A stretch of DNA of 64,000 nucleotides from Ignavibacteriota bacterium (GTDB taxonomy: Bacteria > Bacteroidota > Ignavibacteria > SZUA-365), in contig JACRFB010000059.1 of assembly GCA_016218045.1 (NCBI GenBank), forward strand, positions 124,001 to 188,000. The letters run 5' to 3'. This document shows positions 36,140 through 43,591 of this stretch, piece by piece. The position numbers and the translations under genes are program-made. Below the pieces are notes generated by a model. It searched no databases and was not told where the DNA came from. It saw nothing but the letters and a program-made list of their open reading frames with translations. Position 1 is the first letter of the stretch. Every line of letters starts with the position of its first letter.

Positions 36140-37048
36140 ATGTTCAACGGAGGATACACATACCGCGATCGCATTTCGCGCGCATGGCAAGGGAAACCTG
36201 CGCTGCAGTATTACATGACGCATCACGGACACCTCGACGAGGAGCAGTGGATACTTCGCTTCACAGGCGGTTTCATCACCTGCAACGGACAGACGATACG
36301 CGCCACTGATCCATTGCGCGCGGGCATGCTGCTGGAATATCATCGTGCGCCCTGGATCGAACCGGAGGTGCCGGACGAACTGCCCGTTCTATACAGTGAT
36401 GACGACGTACTGGTCTTCGACAAGCCCGACCGTTTGCCCGTGCTGCCCGGTGGTCTGTATCTCGAGAACACCCTGGTACTGCGGGCGCGGCGTCTGTACG
36501 GCGACGCAGTGATCCCCGCGCACCGCCTGGGGCGCGGCACAACGGGCGCCATTCTCTGCACACGCACCACGCGCGCGGCCACGGCCTTTCACGCGATGAT
36601 GCGCGGAGGCCGCATAGCGAAAACGTACCTGGCCCTCGTGCAGGGACTGCCGCAGCGGGACTCCTTCACCATCACCACACCTATCGGACGCGTCGAACAT
36701 GCGCGGCTTGGAAGCATTCACGATGTGACGCCATCGGGCAAACACGCCGTGAGTGTATGCGAGGTGCTCGCGCGGGACGAGTCCGCCTCCACCTCCCTGC
36801 TCCGTGTTACAATTCCGACCGGACGCACGCATCAGATCCGCATACATCTCGCATCGATCGATCATCCGCTTGTCGGAGACCGTTTCTACCGCGGTCCCGC
36901 GGCCGCACCCGATCCCGCGCCTGTTAATCCGGGGGATCCCGGGTATCTCCTCCATTCGTGGAGACTGGAGTATATCGATCCCTTCTCAGGTGAAACGCGG
37001 GTTGTTGTGGCGCCGGCACCAGCGTGGGCTGGGATGGGTAGATGGTAG
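36140..37048 (+). CDS. RluA-like RNA pseudouridine synthase, HRLGRGT subfamily
   Basis: The ATG at 36140 (MFNGGYTYRDRISRAWQGKP) matches the N-terminus I recall for a mostly cyanobacterial subfamily; a GTG at 36122 is the alternative. An S4-like segment is followed by the RluA core: VLVFDKPDRLPVLPGG, PAHRLGRGTTGAILCTR, KTYLALVQG and IPTGRTHQIRIHLASIDHPL. In typical RluA enzymes the catalytic Asp sits in HRLDxxTSG; here it is Gly. The subfamily appears to share this change, so activity is uncertain. The last codons Gly-Arg-Trp and the stop come from a heptad repeat. Confidence 0.85.
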   Translation: MFNGGYTYRDRISRAWQGKPALQYYMTHHGHLDEEQWILRFTGGFITCNGQTIRATDPLRAGMLLEYHRAPWIEPEVPDELPVLYSDDDVLVFDKPDRLPVLPGGLYLENTLVLRARRLYGDAVIPAHRLGRGTTGAILCTRTTRAATAFHAMMRGGRIAKTYLALVQGLPQRDSFTITTPIGRVEHARLGSIHDVTPSGKHAVSVCEVLARDESASTSLLRVTIPTGRTHQIRIHLASIDHPLVGDRFYRGPAAAPDPAPVNPGDPGYLLHSWRLEYIDPFSGETRVVVAPAPAWAGMGRW

Positions 37049-37295
37049 TTAGTAGTTAGTAGTTGGTAGTTGGGTAGTTCGATCTACGAAGGCCGTGTGA
37101 GGATACAGGAGGAAGGAGTCAGGAGACATGCACCATTTCAACTCGTGTCTCCTGTATCCTGTATCCTCACGCTCGTGTGAGGACACAGGAGGAAGGAGTC
37201 AGGAGACATGCACGATTCCAACCCGTGTCTCCTGTATCCTGTATCCTGTATCCTCACGCTCGTGTGAGGATACAGGAGGAAGGAGTCAGGAGAAA
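37037..37295 (+). repeat. Composite heptad array, TAGTTGG then repeated GGAGACA hairpins
   Basis: It begins inside the last codons of the preceding gene with TAGTTAG/TAGTTGG heptads, then TTCGATCTACGAAGG. From 37101 there are hairpin units: four heptads of GGAnnnA type, a 17-nt loop (TGCACCATTTCAACTCG or close), three or four TGTnTCC heptads and a 14-nt linker TCACGCTCGTGTGA. Units are 80 bp (37101-37180) and 87 bp (37181-37267), followed by a half unit. This fills the gap to the gene at 37349. Confidence 0.88.
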
Positions 37296-37348
37296 GAACT
37301 GCGGCAAACACCTTGCACCATTGCCGCGGCTTCTGTACACTACACCCC

Positions 37349-38050
37349 ATGCCCACATTCGCACCGGGATTCAGGCCCGCAACATATTGGGATGAAAATC
37401 TCACGCGCATCGCCGCAGTAAAGGGAACACTGCGGCAGAACCTCCTCATCGAGGAGGCCGCCAGCGGCATACCCAACGACATGCCCGAAATGCTGCGGCA
37501 ACCGTCGCTGCCACCCGCGGTACTCGTCATGGTGCGCGCGATGGACGCGGCCTTCGTGAGCGGCGAATACTTGCCGGATCTGCTGCCGGAGGAAACGGAG
37601 ATCGCGCGCATCACGCGCACGCGCACTCCGGAGGGCGGCGTGTGCAGCATACGCGCCCAAAAAACGGATACGGAGATCCGATACCGCGCGGTGGACGAGG
37701 AAGGCGGCGACTACACACTCGCGCGCAACACGTCCGCCGATCCGCTCACATTGCGCGAGCTGACAGCGCTTATCGATACCGCGCGCTGCACGGCGTCCGA
37801 CGGTGACGCGCTCCTGCTTCGCCGCGACGGACTCGTGCTCGGCGAGGCCGCATGCCGTCTGCAGACGCTGAATCCCGAACCGCTGGACCTGCTCGACTTC
37901 CTCGCGGCGTCGTCGGTGTATTATCCCGGACTCGAGGACTGGTACGAACACGCCCTCGTCAAATGGATACGACTCGTACAAAATGGAACACGGCCCCCGA
38001 TCGATTCGGAGGCCGTGTTGAAAATGCCGCTGGAAGCCGGGACCGATTAA
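37349..38050 (+). CDS. Hypothetical protein, family not recognised
   Basis: The ATG at 37349 starts MPTFAPGFRPATYWDENLTR. The 233-residue product is soluble with no signal peptide, rich in Leu and acidic residues. N-terminal half is probably helical (ALVMVRAMDAAFVSGEYLP is partly so) and is followed by beta-like stretches (VCSIRAQKTDTEIRYRAVDE) and EALLLRRDG-like segments. Codon use fits the genome. It converges with, and overlaps by 4 bp, the LppM-like gene. No function is proposed. Confidence 0.55.
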   Translation: MPTFAPGFRPATYWDENLTRIAAVKGTLRQNLLIEEAASGIPNDMPEMLRQPSLPPAVLVMVRAMDAAFVSGEYLPDLLPEETEIARITRTRTPEGGVCSIRAQKTDTEIRYRAVDEEGGDYTLARNTSADPLTLRELTALIDTARCTASDGDALLLRRDGLVLGEAACRLQTLNPEPLDLLDFLAASSVYYPGLEDWYEHALVKWIRLVQNGTRPPIDSEAVLKMPLEAGTD

Positions 38051-38724
38051 ACGGTCGGCGCCGGTTTCTTGCGTCGTATCAGCAGCGCCACAATCACACC
38101 GAGGAAGAGCACCAGGCCGGCGATGGTCAGGACCCAGGTGATGTCGAAGCCTGAGCCTGTGCTCACCGTGGCGGTCAGCATCACATCCTTCGACAGCTCG
38201 GGCAGCGAGTACTGCCACGTGAGCGTGCTGCCATCGACCTTTGTGGCATTGCTCGCCACAACCTCGCCCGGCATCGTGTAGGAATAGACGAATTTGAATT
38301 CCTCCATGCCCATGCCATTGGCGTTGTTGCTTCCCTTGATCGTCTGTTTGAACACCAGCTTGTCGCCCTCGGGCTTGAACGAGAACGTGGCGTTCTTAAA
38401 TGCCGCAGTCTCGGACAGCTTGTTGATGTCCTTGAACGACACCTCGAGACGAACGTGCCGGGTCGAATCCTTGACGTCCAGATCGACGGTCACCTTCTCA
38501 ACCTCGACGCCGCTGTTGGTGTAGCGATTCTTGATCTCGGATTCCTGGAAGGAAAAATTGTCGTTCCCCATCCACTGGACGTTGTCTTCCTTGGTCCAGT
38601 AATGGATTTCCATCTCTCCGGATCCGTCGGCATTCAGCGTGGCTTTCTGCTCGTAATTCAGACAGCCCGACAGTATCAGGACCGGCAACAGAGCGGCTGC
38701 GGCAATTGCGGCGAACTTTTTCAT
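38047..38724 (-). CDS. LppM-like lipoprotein with C-terminal membrane helix
   Basis: A 225-residue protein with a lipobox (LILSGC, Cys21) directly after a short signal peptide, a beta-rich domain (QKATLNADGSGEMEIHYWTK, then EVSFKDINKLSE) and a C-terminal helix followed by basic residues (VLTIAGLVLFLGVIVALLIRRKK). This two-anchor arrangement is seen in LppM-type proteins of Actinobacteria and relatives elsewhere. Function is not established; a role at the envelope is likely. The opening start is MKKFAAIAAAALLPV. Confidence 0.7.
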   Translation of the reverse strand: MKKFAAIAAAALLPVLILSGCLNYEQKATLNADGSGEMEIHYWTKEDNVQWMGNDNFSFQESEIKNRYTNSGVEVEKVTVDLDVKDSTRHVRLEVSFKDINKLSETAAFKNATFSFKPEGDKLVFKQTIKGSNNANGMGMEEFKFVYSYTMPGEVVASNATKVDGSTLTWQYSLPELSKDVMLTATVSTGSGFDITWVLTIAGLVLFLGVIVALLIRRKKPAPTV

Positions 38725-38778
38725 GGCGACCCCTTGATGGGTGGAAGTTGAGCGGAGCGCGCGGCGCCCCGCGCGTAA

Positions 38779-39456
38779 TTAGGCCGGCTCGACCGGCTTG
38801 ACCTTCTTCACGAGCATCGTGTCGATCAGCCCGTATTCGCGGGCTTCCTCGGGACTCATGTACTTGTCGCGGTCGGAGTCGATCTCGATCTGCTCCACGG
38901 TTTTACCGGAATGCTCCGCGAGGATGGCGTACAGCGTCTTTTTCACACGGATGATTTCCTGCGTGTAGATCTCGATGTCGGTGACAGGACCCTGCGTCCC
39001 GCCCGCCGGCTGATGAATCATGATACGCGCGTGCGGAAGCGCGATGCGTTTGCCCGCGGCGCCGCCCGCCAGAAGAATGGCACCCATGCTCGCGGCAAGG
39101 CCGATGCAGATCGTCGACACGTCGGCGCGGATGTACTGCATGGTATCGTAGATCGCGAGTCCGGCTGTGACGCTGCCGCCCGGACTGTTGATGTACAGCG
39201 AGATGTCCTTGGTCGGATCCTCGGATTCGAGATGCAGGAGCTGCGCAACAACGAGACTCGCAACGTAGTCGTCGATCGGCGTGCCGATGAAGACGATGCG
39301 CTCACGCAGAAGGCGCGAGAAGATGTCCCAACTGCGTTCGCCGCGGCCCGTGGTCTCGACGACGATGGGCACGAGCTGATTCATGATCGACGCCGCCTCG
39401 CTGGTGCCGGCCACGTCTTTCAGGACGCTGGTGAAGTCGTGTATGTTCTGCGACAT
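38779..39456 (-). CDS. clpP: ATP-dependent Clp protease proteolytic subunit ClpP
   Basis: A 225-residue serine peptidase with the catalytic triad in place: Ser in [12 protein letters not shown], His in [11 protein letters not shown] and Asp in [34 protein letters not shown] is typical. ClpP forms two heptamer rings and degrades unfolded substrates delivered by ClpX or ClpA, which are not in this window. The N-terminal 30 residues are longer than in E. coli mature ClpP and may include a propeptide. It starts 2 bp after the tig stop, so tig and clpP form an operon. Confidence 0.96.
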   Translation of the reverse strand: MSQNIHDFTSVLKDVAGTSEAASIMNQLVPIVVETTGRGERSWDIFSRLLRERIVFIGTPIDDYVASLVVAQLLHLESEDPTKDISLYINSPGGSVTAGLAIYDTMQYIRADVSTICIGLAASMGAILLAGGAAGKRIALPHARIMIHQPAGGTQGPVTDIEIYTQEIIRVKKTLYAILAEHSGKTVEQIEIDSDRDKYMSPEEAREYGLIDTMLVKKVKPVEPA

Positions 39457-39458
39457 GT

Positions 39459-40943
39459 TTAACCCTTTGTGTCTTTGTGTTCATCATCCTCATGATCGTG
39501 GTCGTGATCATGGTCGTGATGCGAATGATCGTGATGATCGTGGTCGTGATCGTGATGATCGTGGTCGTGATGATCGTGATCGTGATGATCGTGATCGTGA
39601 TGATCGTGGTCGTGATGATCGTGGTCGTGATGATCGTGGTCGTGGTCATGCATGTGCAGACCGTCGAGTGCGGTGCCGCGCACGTCTTCATCGTCTACAT
39701 CCTTGATAACGGATGCGGCGAGAAGATAGTCCATCACCTTTTCGTACAACAGCGTGGCCGAGCGTTCGGGTTGGCGGTAGAACGAGAGCAGGTGTTCCTT
39801 CGCGATGCCGAGGCGTACGGAATCCTCGTCGGCCTTTTTCTCGATGTCCTCCTCGCCCACTGTCAGGCCTTCGGCCTCGATGATCGCGTCGCGGATGAAT
39901 ATCCACTTGGCGAGGAAGCGCGCCTCGTCCTCGCGGGCGCTGCGGAATTCGTCCACCTTAAAACTCGCCGGCAGCTTTTTATCCGGATAGCGGCCTTCGA
40001 CTTCCTTCACAAAACCGTCGAGCAGTTCATTGACCACCGAACGCGGCACATTGAAGGGATTGTTGTTGACGAGCTGTTTGACGAGATCGTCGCGCAGCAT
40101 GCCCTCGTAGCGCTCCTTCCAGCTCTTCTCGAGATACGTGCGCACATCTGCGCGCAGCGCGTCGAAGGTGGTGATGCGTCCGCCCGTGACGAGCGACGCG
40201 AAGGCGTCGTCGAGTTCGGGCAGGATGATGCGTTCGATTTTTTTGACGTTGATGCGCGCGCGTTCCGATTTTTCGCCGTCGGTGGAATCGAAGGTGAGAT
40301 CCGCCTCCTTTTCCTCCCCTGCCGACATGTTCAGCAGTTCGGCTTTGAGGTCGCGATTCACACCATCCTCGCCGAGATCGATTTTCAGATCGGGATAGTT
40401 GCGATCCGGCAGAGGTGCACCCTCGGCGTCAAGGATGGTGACGTCGCAGGTCACGAGATATCCCTCCTCGTCGGCCTTCTCGGCTTCAACTAGAGTGCGG
40501 CGCGCCTTGCGCAGCGCGGTGATTTCGTCCTCCACCTCATCGTCTGCCACTTCGTGGACGAAGCGCTCGAGCTGAAGATCCTTGTAGCCCGTCACAACGA
40601 TTTCCGGCGCGGTTTCGTAACGGATTTTGATCGTCAGCGGTTTGCCCGGTTCGAAGTCGATATTCTCGAGCACCGGTGCGCCGATCGGGCGCAGGTTGCG
40701 CTCCTCGAGCGCCTGCTGGAAGAATTCGTTCGACAGCTTTTCGATGGCCTGATACTCGATCATGTCGCCGAACCGTTTTTTCACGATGGCGAGCGGCACA
40801 CGGCCCGGGCGGAATCCGGGAATGGTGAGCTTCTTCCCCTCTTCGCGATACGCTTTTTCAAAGTGCGGGACGAGATCCTCGGCCGGCACCACAATTTCCA
40901 TTGCGTGTTCGACGTCGTTCGTCGACTGAATCAGTACGTCCAA
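39459..40943 (-). CDS. tig: Trigger factor with long His/Asp-rich C-terminal tail
   Basis: Residues 1-about 145 form the ribosome-binding domain with the signature [17 protein letters not shown]. The FKBP-like domain (about 150-240) and the C-terminal arm (to about 420) follow. The normal end is followed by about 65 residues made almost only of His and Asp ([14 protein letters not shown] pattern), ending [10 protein letters not shown]. Trigger factor usually ends without such a tail; a similar metal-binding tail is known in SlyD. The tail could bind Ni, Zn or Cu or buffer metal near the ribosome. The tail DNA has 9- and 18-bp repeats. The gene follows tRNA-Leu by 34 bp. Confidence 0.95.
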   Translation of the reverse strand: MDVLIQSTNDVEHAMEIVVPAEDLVPHFEKAYREEGKKLTIPGFRPGRVPLAIVKKRFGDMIEYQAIEKLSNEFFQQALEERNLRPIGAPVLENIDFEPGKPLTIKIRYETAPEIVVTGYKDLQLERFVHEVADDEVEDEITALRKARRTLVEAEKADEEGYLVTCDVTILDAEGAPLPDRNYPDLKIDLGEDGVNRDLKAELLNMSAGEEKEADLTFDSTDGEKSERARINVKKIERIILPELDDAFASLVTGGRITTFDALRADVRTYLEKSWKERYEGMLRDDLVKQLVNNNPFNVPRSVVNELLDGFVKEVEGRYPDKKLPASFKVDEFRSAREDEARFLAKWIFIRDAIIEAEGLTVGEEDIEKKADEDSVRLGIAKEHLLSFYRQPERSATLLYEKVMDYLLAASVIKDVDDEDVRGTALDGLHMHDHDHDHHDHDHHDHDHHDHDHHDHDHHDHDHHDHDHDHHDHSHHDHDHDHDHEDDEHKDTKG

Positions 40944-40977
40944 AAGAATACTCCTTGTCTTGCTCGTAGGTGTCTTG

Positions 40978-41059
<82 letters not shown>

Positions 41060-41075
41060 TCTTAATTTAACATTT

Positions 41076-41501
41076 TTATTTGTAACGAATTACAGAACCG
41101 GAATATTGGGCCTTGTTTGTATCTATTGGTACCAAAATTGCCCGATTTGCATCCAAAATGGTACCAATTTGGTGCCAGATGGAGCCAGTTATTCTGGTAG
41201 CAGTGTCACCAGAATAAACGTCTTGCATCCTACCAGCAATTTCGGTCTCTTGTGCATGAGAAGCTATCCAGTACCGAAGGCTACCCGATAACTGAGGCAT
41301 ACTCATGGCAGTATAACCCAAAGCAAACGGCAAGAACAAAAAACTGAGTGTTAAGCAAAGCGGGTATTGCGACAAGAAACAACGCACCAAGTCCCTGTAC
41401 TTGCGGGGCGGAGTGTGGACATTGCGATAGACGACAGCGGATTTCAAGAGAACACAGATAAGTTGTGACACAAGCGATCTCGACGAGGCAGTCGAGTTCA
41501 T
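41076..41501 (-). CDS. Doubtful small membrane ORF next to the recombinase
   Basis: A 141-residue frame with one hydrophobic segment (YPLCLTLSFLFLPFALGYTA) and no recognised motif. Its ATG overlaps the ATG region of the recombinase remnant on the other strand (catg). Region composition is lower in GC than the housekeeping genes. It could be a foreign gene or chance. Confidence 0.25.
   Translation of the reverse strand: MNSTASSRSLVSQLICVLLKSAVVYRNVHTPPRKYRDLVRCFLSQYPLCLTLSFLFLPFALGYTAMSMPQLSGSLRYWIASHAQETEIAGRMQDVYSGDTATRITGSIWHQIGTILDANRAILVPIDTNKAQYSGSVIRYK
41125..41168. repeat. Inverted repeat with GGTACC cores
   Basis: ATTGGTACCA (41125-41134) and TGGTACCAAT (41159-41168) form 10-bp arms 24 bp apart. 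The right arm is part of AAAATGGTACCA (41155-41166), which recurs inverted at 42839-42850 beyond the recombinase remnant. The pair could mark recombinase sites. Confidence 0.5.
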
Positions 41502-42690
41502 GCACGGCTTCTCTCCTCATCTGCCCCCACCTCTTCAGAAGGCGCATCAAACCGGGGAGAACCTAAAAGATAAAGTAACGCAAGAACAAGTCAAAGACCA
41601 AACAAACTCTAAGGTCAGATCGCGCAAGGAAGCATGGGCGTTGACGCTCTCCGCACTGGAGACAGGAGCACTGCAGACACCCACACTCAAGACACACCGG
41701 GAAAGCACACTGAGCAACTTCCGGAAAACGATAGACAGATTCCTCAGATTCGTGGAGACCGCTACCTACTCTGAAAGCAAGTCCTGGACCAGATACAACG
41801 AAAAGGCTCTTCAGCGTTTCTTCGATCTGTTTCTCGAATCACTCGATGTAGCGATCACTACAAAACGGAATTGCACGCGCGACGTTTCCATCATCCTCAA
41901 TCCTATGGTGGAGCACGGAGTCATCGAGCAGAATCCTCTTTACTACCGCACCAAGAAGACAAAGAGAACCCAGTCCGAAAAGGCACAGAAGAAGAACGAG
42001 TACGCCGTCTTCTCCATCGACGAATTCGGGAAGATCGTGAACACGATGGATGAGGCTCTCGACCAGCCAAGCACCGAGGGCGTGTGCTTCAAATACCTTC
42101 AGAACCTGTTGTAGGACGTAGGCGACATGACGGTGATGACCTTTGCCACCGGGATGAGGATTTCCTAGATCACTCATCTCCGCTGGGAAAACGTCCGACT
42201 CAGCGAAGATCCGGAACAACGGTGGATCTTCGTCCGTGCAGAACCAAACGGAACGTGGGCACCCAAAACGCAGGCATCCGTGAGAGACATTCCGCTCCCT
42301 GATGGTGAGATTCTCAGAATTCTCCTTCGGCGGTATCGAGGTTACTCGTCCAAAGTGAAACGTCTCGGAGCAGATGTGATGGACCCGCATGTCTTCGCAC
42401 GAGGATCTCGGATACCAGATGGAACACCTTCTGTCTACACCAAGGATTACATCAGCCACAGGTTCAAATATTACGTGACGAAGGTGTTTGGAGCGGCGGA
42501 TAAACGTCACTTCCATTCGTTGCGTCACAGCATCATTTCCTTGTGGGTCAATGGTGATCCACAGGGCCGCGTACAGAAACTCTCGATTTACCAGGCCCAT
42601 GACATCGCCGGGCACACCAGTTCCGCTGTGACTGAAACCTACATGCACACCAACACAGAGATGATCAAGCGTGAAGCGATGAAAGTATAA
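41500..42690 (+). pseudogene. Tyrosine recombinase (phage-type integrase) broken by two in-frame TAG codons
   Basis: One frame runs through the whole region with only two stops, TAG at 42112-42114 and 42166-42168. The N-terminal part has a SAM-like core-binding domain (TLKTHRESTLSNFRKTIDRF). The catalytic part has ATGMRIS followed by the second TAG and ITHLRWENV, then HFHSLRHSIIS and HDIAGHTSSAVTETYMH, so Arg, His-x2-Arg, His and Tyr are all kept. In family members the residue after RIS is usually Glu. Either the gene was recently lost by GAG to TAG changes or amber codons are read through. No suppressor tRNA is seen. It opens the lower-GC metal-resistance region. Confidence 0.85.
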
Positions 42691-43075
42691 ATCAAGCTTG
42701 AAAGACCCGAGCTCCTTCAGTCGTTCGTTCCCAGTGAGTGACAGAAACCAAAATATATCCATTCCAGATATACTATCTGGTACAATTCGCTAAAATTCAG
42801 GTGTATTATCGATATCCCGCCAATATGGAAGCATATTATGGTACCATTTTATGTTTATTAACCACAATTCTTCTCGAGAAAGCCAGACCATCATAATCGG
42901 TCCGTCTCGGCATGCCACGCGATTGTCACGTCTTTCTGGATATTCGAATCAACGAGGCTATGCCGTAGGCCTCTTCGGTGTTCTCCCAGTAATCCGGCAG
43001 TCTGCTGAACACTCCCGTCCAGACTGTCCAGACTTCATGACTTGCATTAAAAGCGGATTCGTTATAGATTAATTT
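42691..43075. other. AT-richer intergenic region between recombinase remnant and metal operon
   Basis: No supported gene. It holds the second AAAATGGTACCA copy (inverted, 42839-42850) within ATTATGGTACCATTTTAT, and an AT-rich stretch just before 43076 that may contain the promoter of the metal operon. Confidence 0.5.
42839..42850 (-). repeat. Inverted copy of AAAATGGTACCA
   Basis: TGGTACCATTTT here is the exact reverse complement of the 12 bp at 41155-41166. The two copies bracket the broken recombinase at 1.67 kb distance. GGTACC is a palindrome, so only six flanking bases add information. Confidence 0.4.
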
Positions 43076-43408
43076 ATGTATTCAAAGGTAATCCGTCTTG
43101 TCATACTGGTTTCTTTCTCAATCTCGATGACCATCCCGTGCAGCGAGATGATGTACGGTCTATCCGGACAGCAAAGGACGGAAACCACGTACAAACAAGC
43201 GACAGGGAGTACAGGTGAATCACACTCCGAGCATATTCGTGAGCGTCACACGGACATATGCACATGTCCATGTCACGTCCCTATTGTGACAGGTGAATAC
43301 CTCGCATTGCTCGGGATGGCTATCGCTACACAAGTCCAAATCTCCGCTCCTCCCAACGCCTGCCCAGGCACCCTCCCGGATATCTTTCATCCTCCGGTTC
43401 TGATCTGA
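43076..43408 (+). CDS. Small Cys/His protein at the head of the metal-efflux operon, CzcI-like by position
   Basis: A 110-residue protein with a signal peptide (VIRLVILVSFSISMTIPC), a His/Cys cluster (HSEHIRERHTDICTCPCHVP) and a C-terminus PDIFHPPVLI. Small exported proteins with a CPCH-type cluster and a terminal (F)HPP or FRPP motif often precede czc-type operons (CzcI or similar), where they tune metal response. The family match is weak and rests mostly on position and composition. The gap to the czcA start is 183 bp and holds hairpin GCACTG-AAG-CAGTGC (43455-43469). Confidence 0.5.
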   Translation: MYSKVIRLVILVSFSISMTIPCSEMMYGLSGQQRTETTYKQATGSTGESHSEHIRERHTDICTCPCHVPIVTGEYLALLGMAIATQVQISAPPNACPGTLPDIFHPPVLI

Positions 43409-43591
43409 GACCGCGCCTGAACGCGCAATCCCCCGCCGTTTAGGACGTTCTGCTGCACTGAAGCAGTGCCGTACGGTTCCAGCGTCTGCTCGACGCTTTC
43501 CGTACGAATTCGCCGCTGCGCTGATTCGGCAACCGTCTCCATTCACAGGCCGTGCCTGGAACACATGCATGGCACCAGGAGGATCCTCCAT

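Noticed and set aside
39477-40493. Long plus-strand ORF of 338 codons opposite tig
   Set aside because: It is the antisense shadow of the trigger factor gene; the Val/Ile/Met-rich start mirrors the His/Asp repeat.
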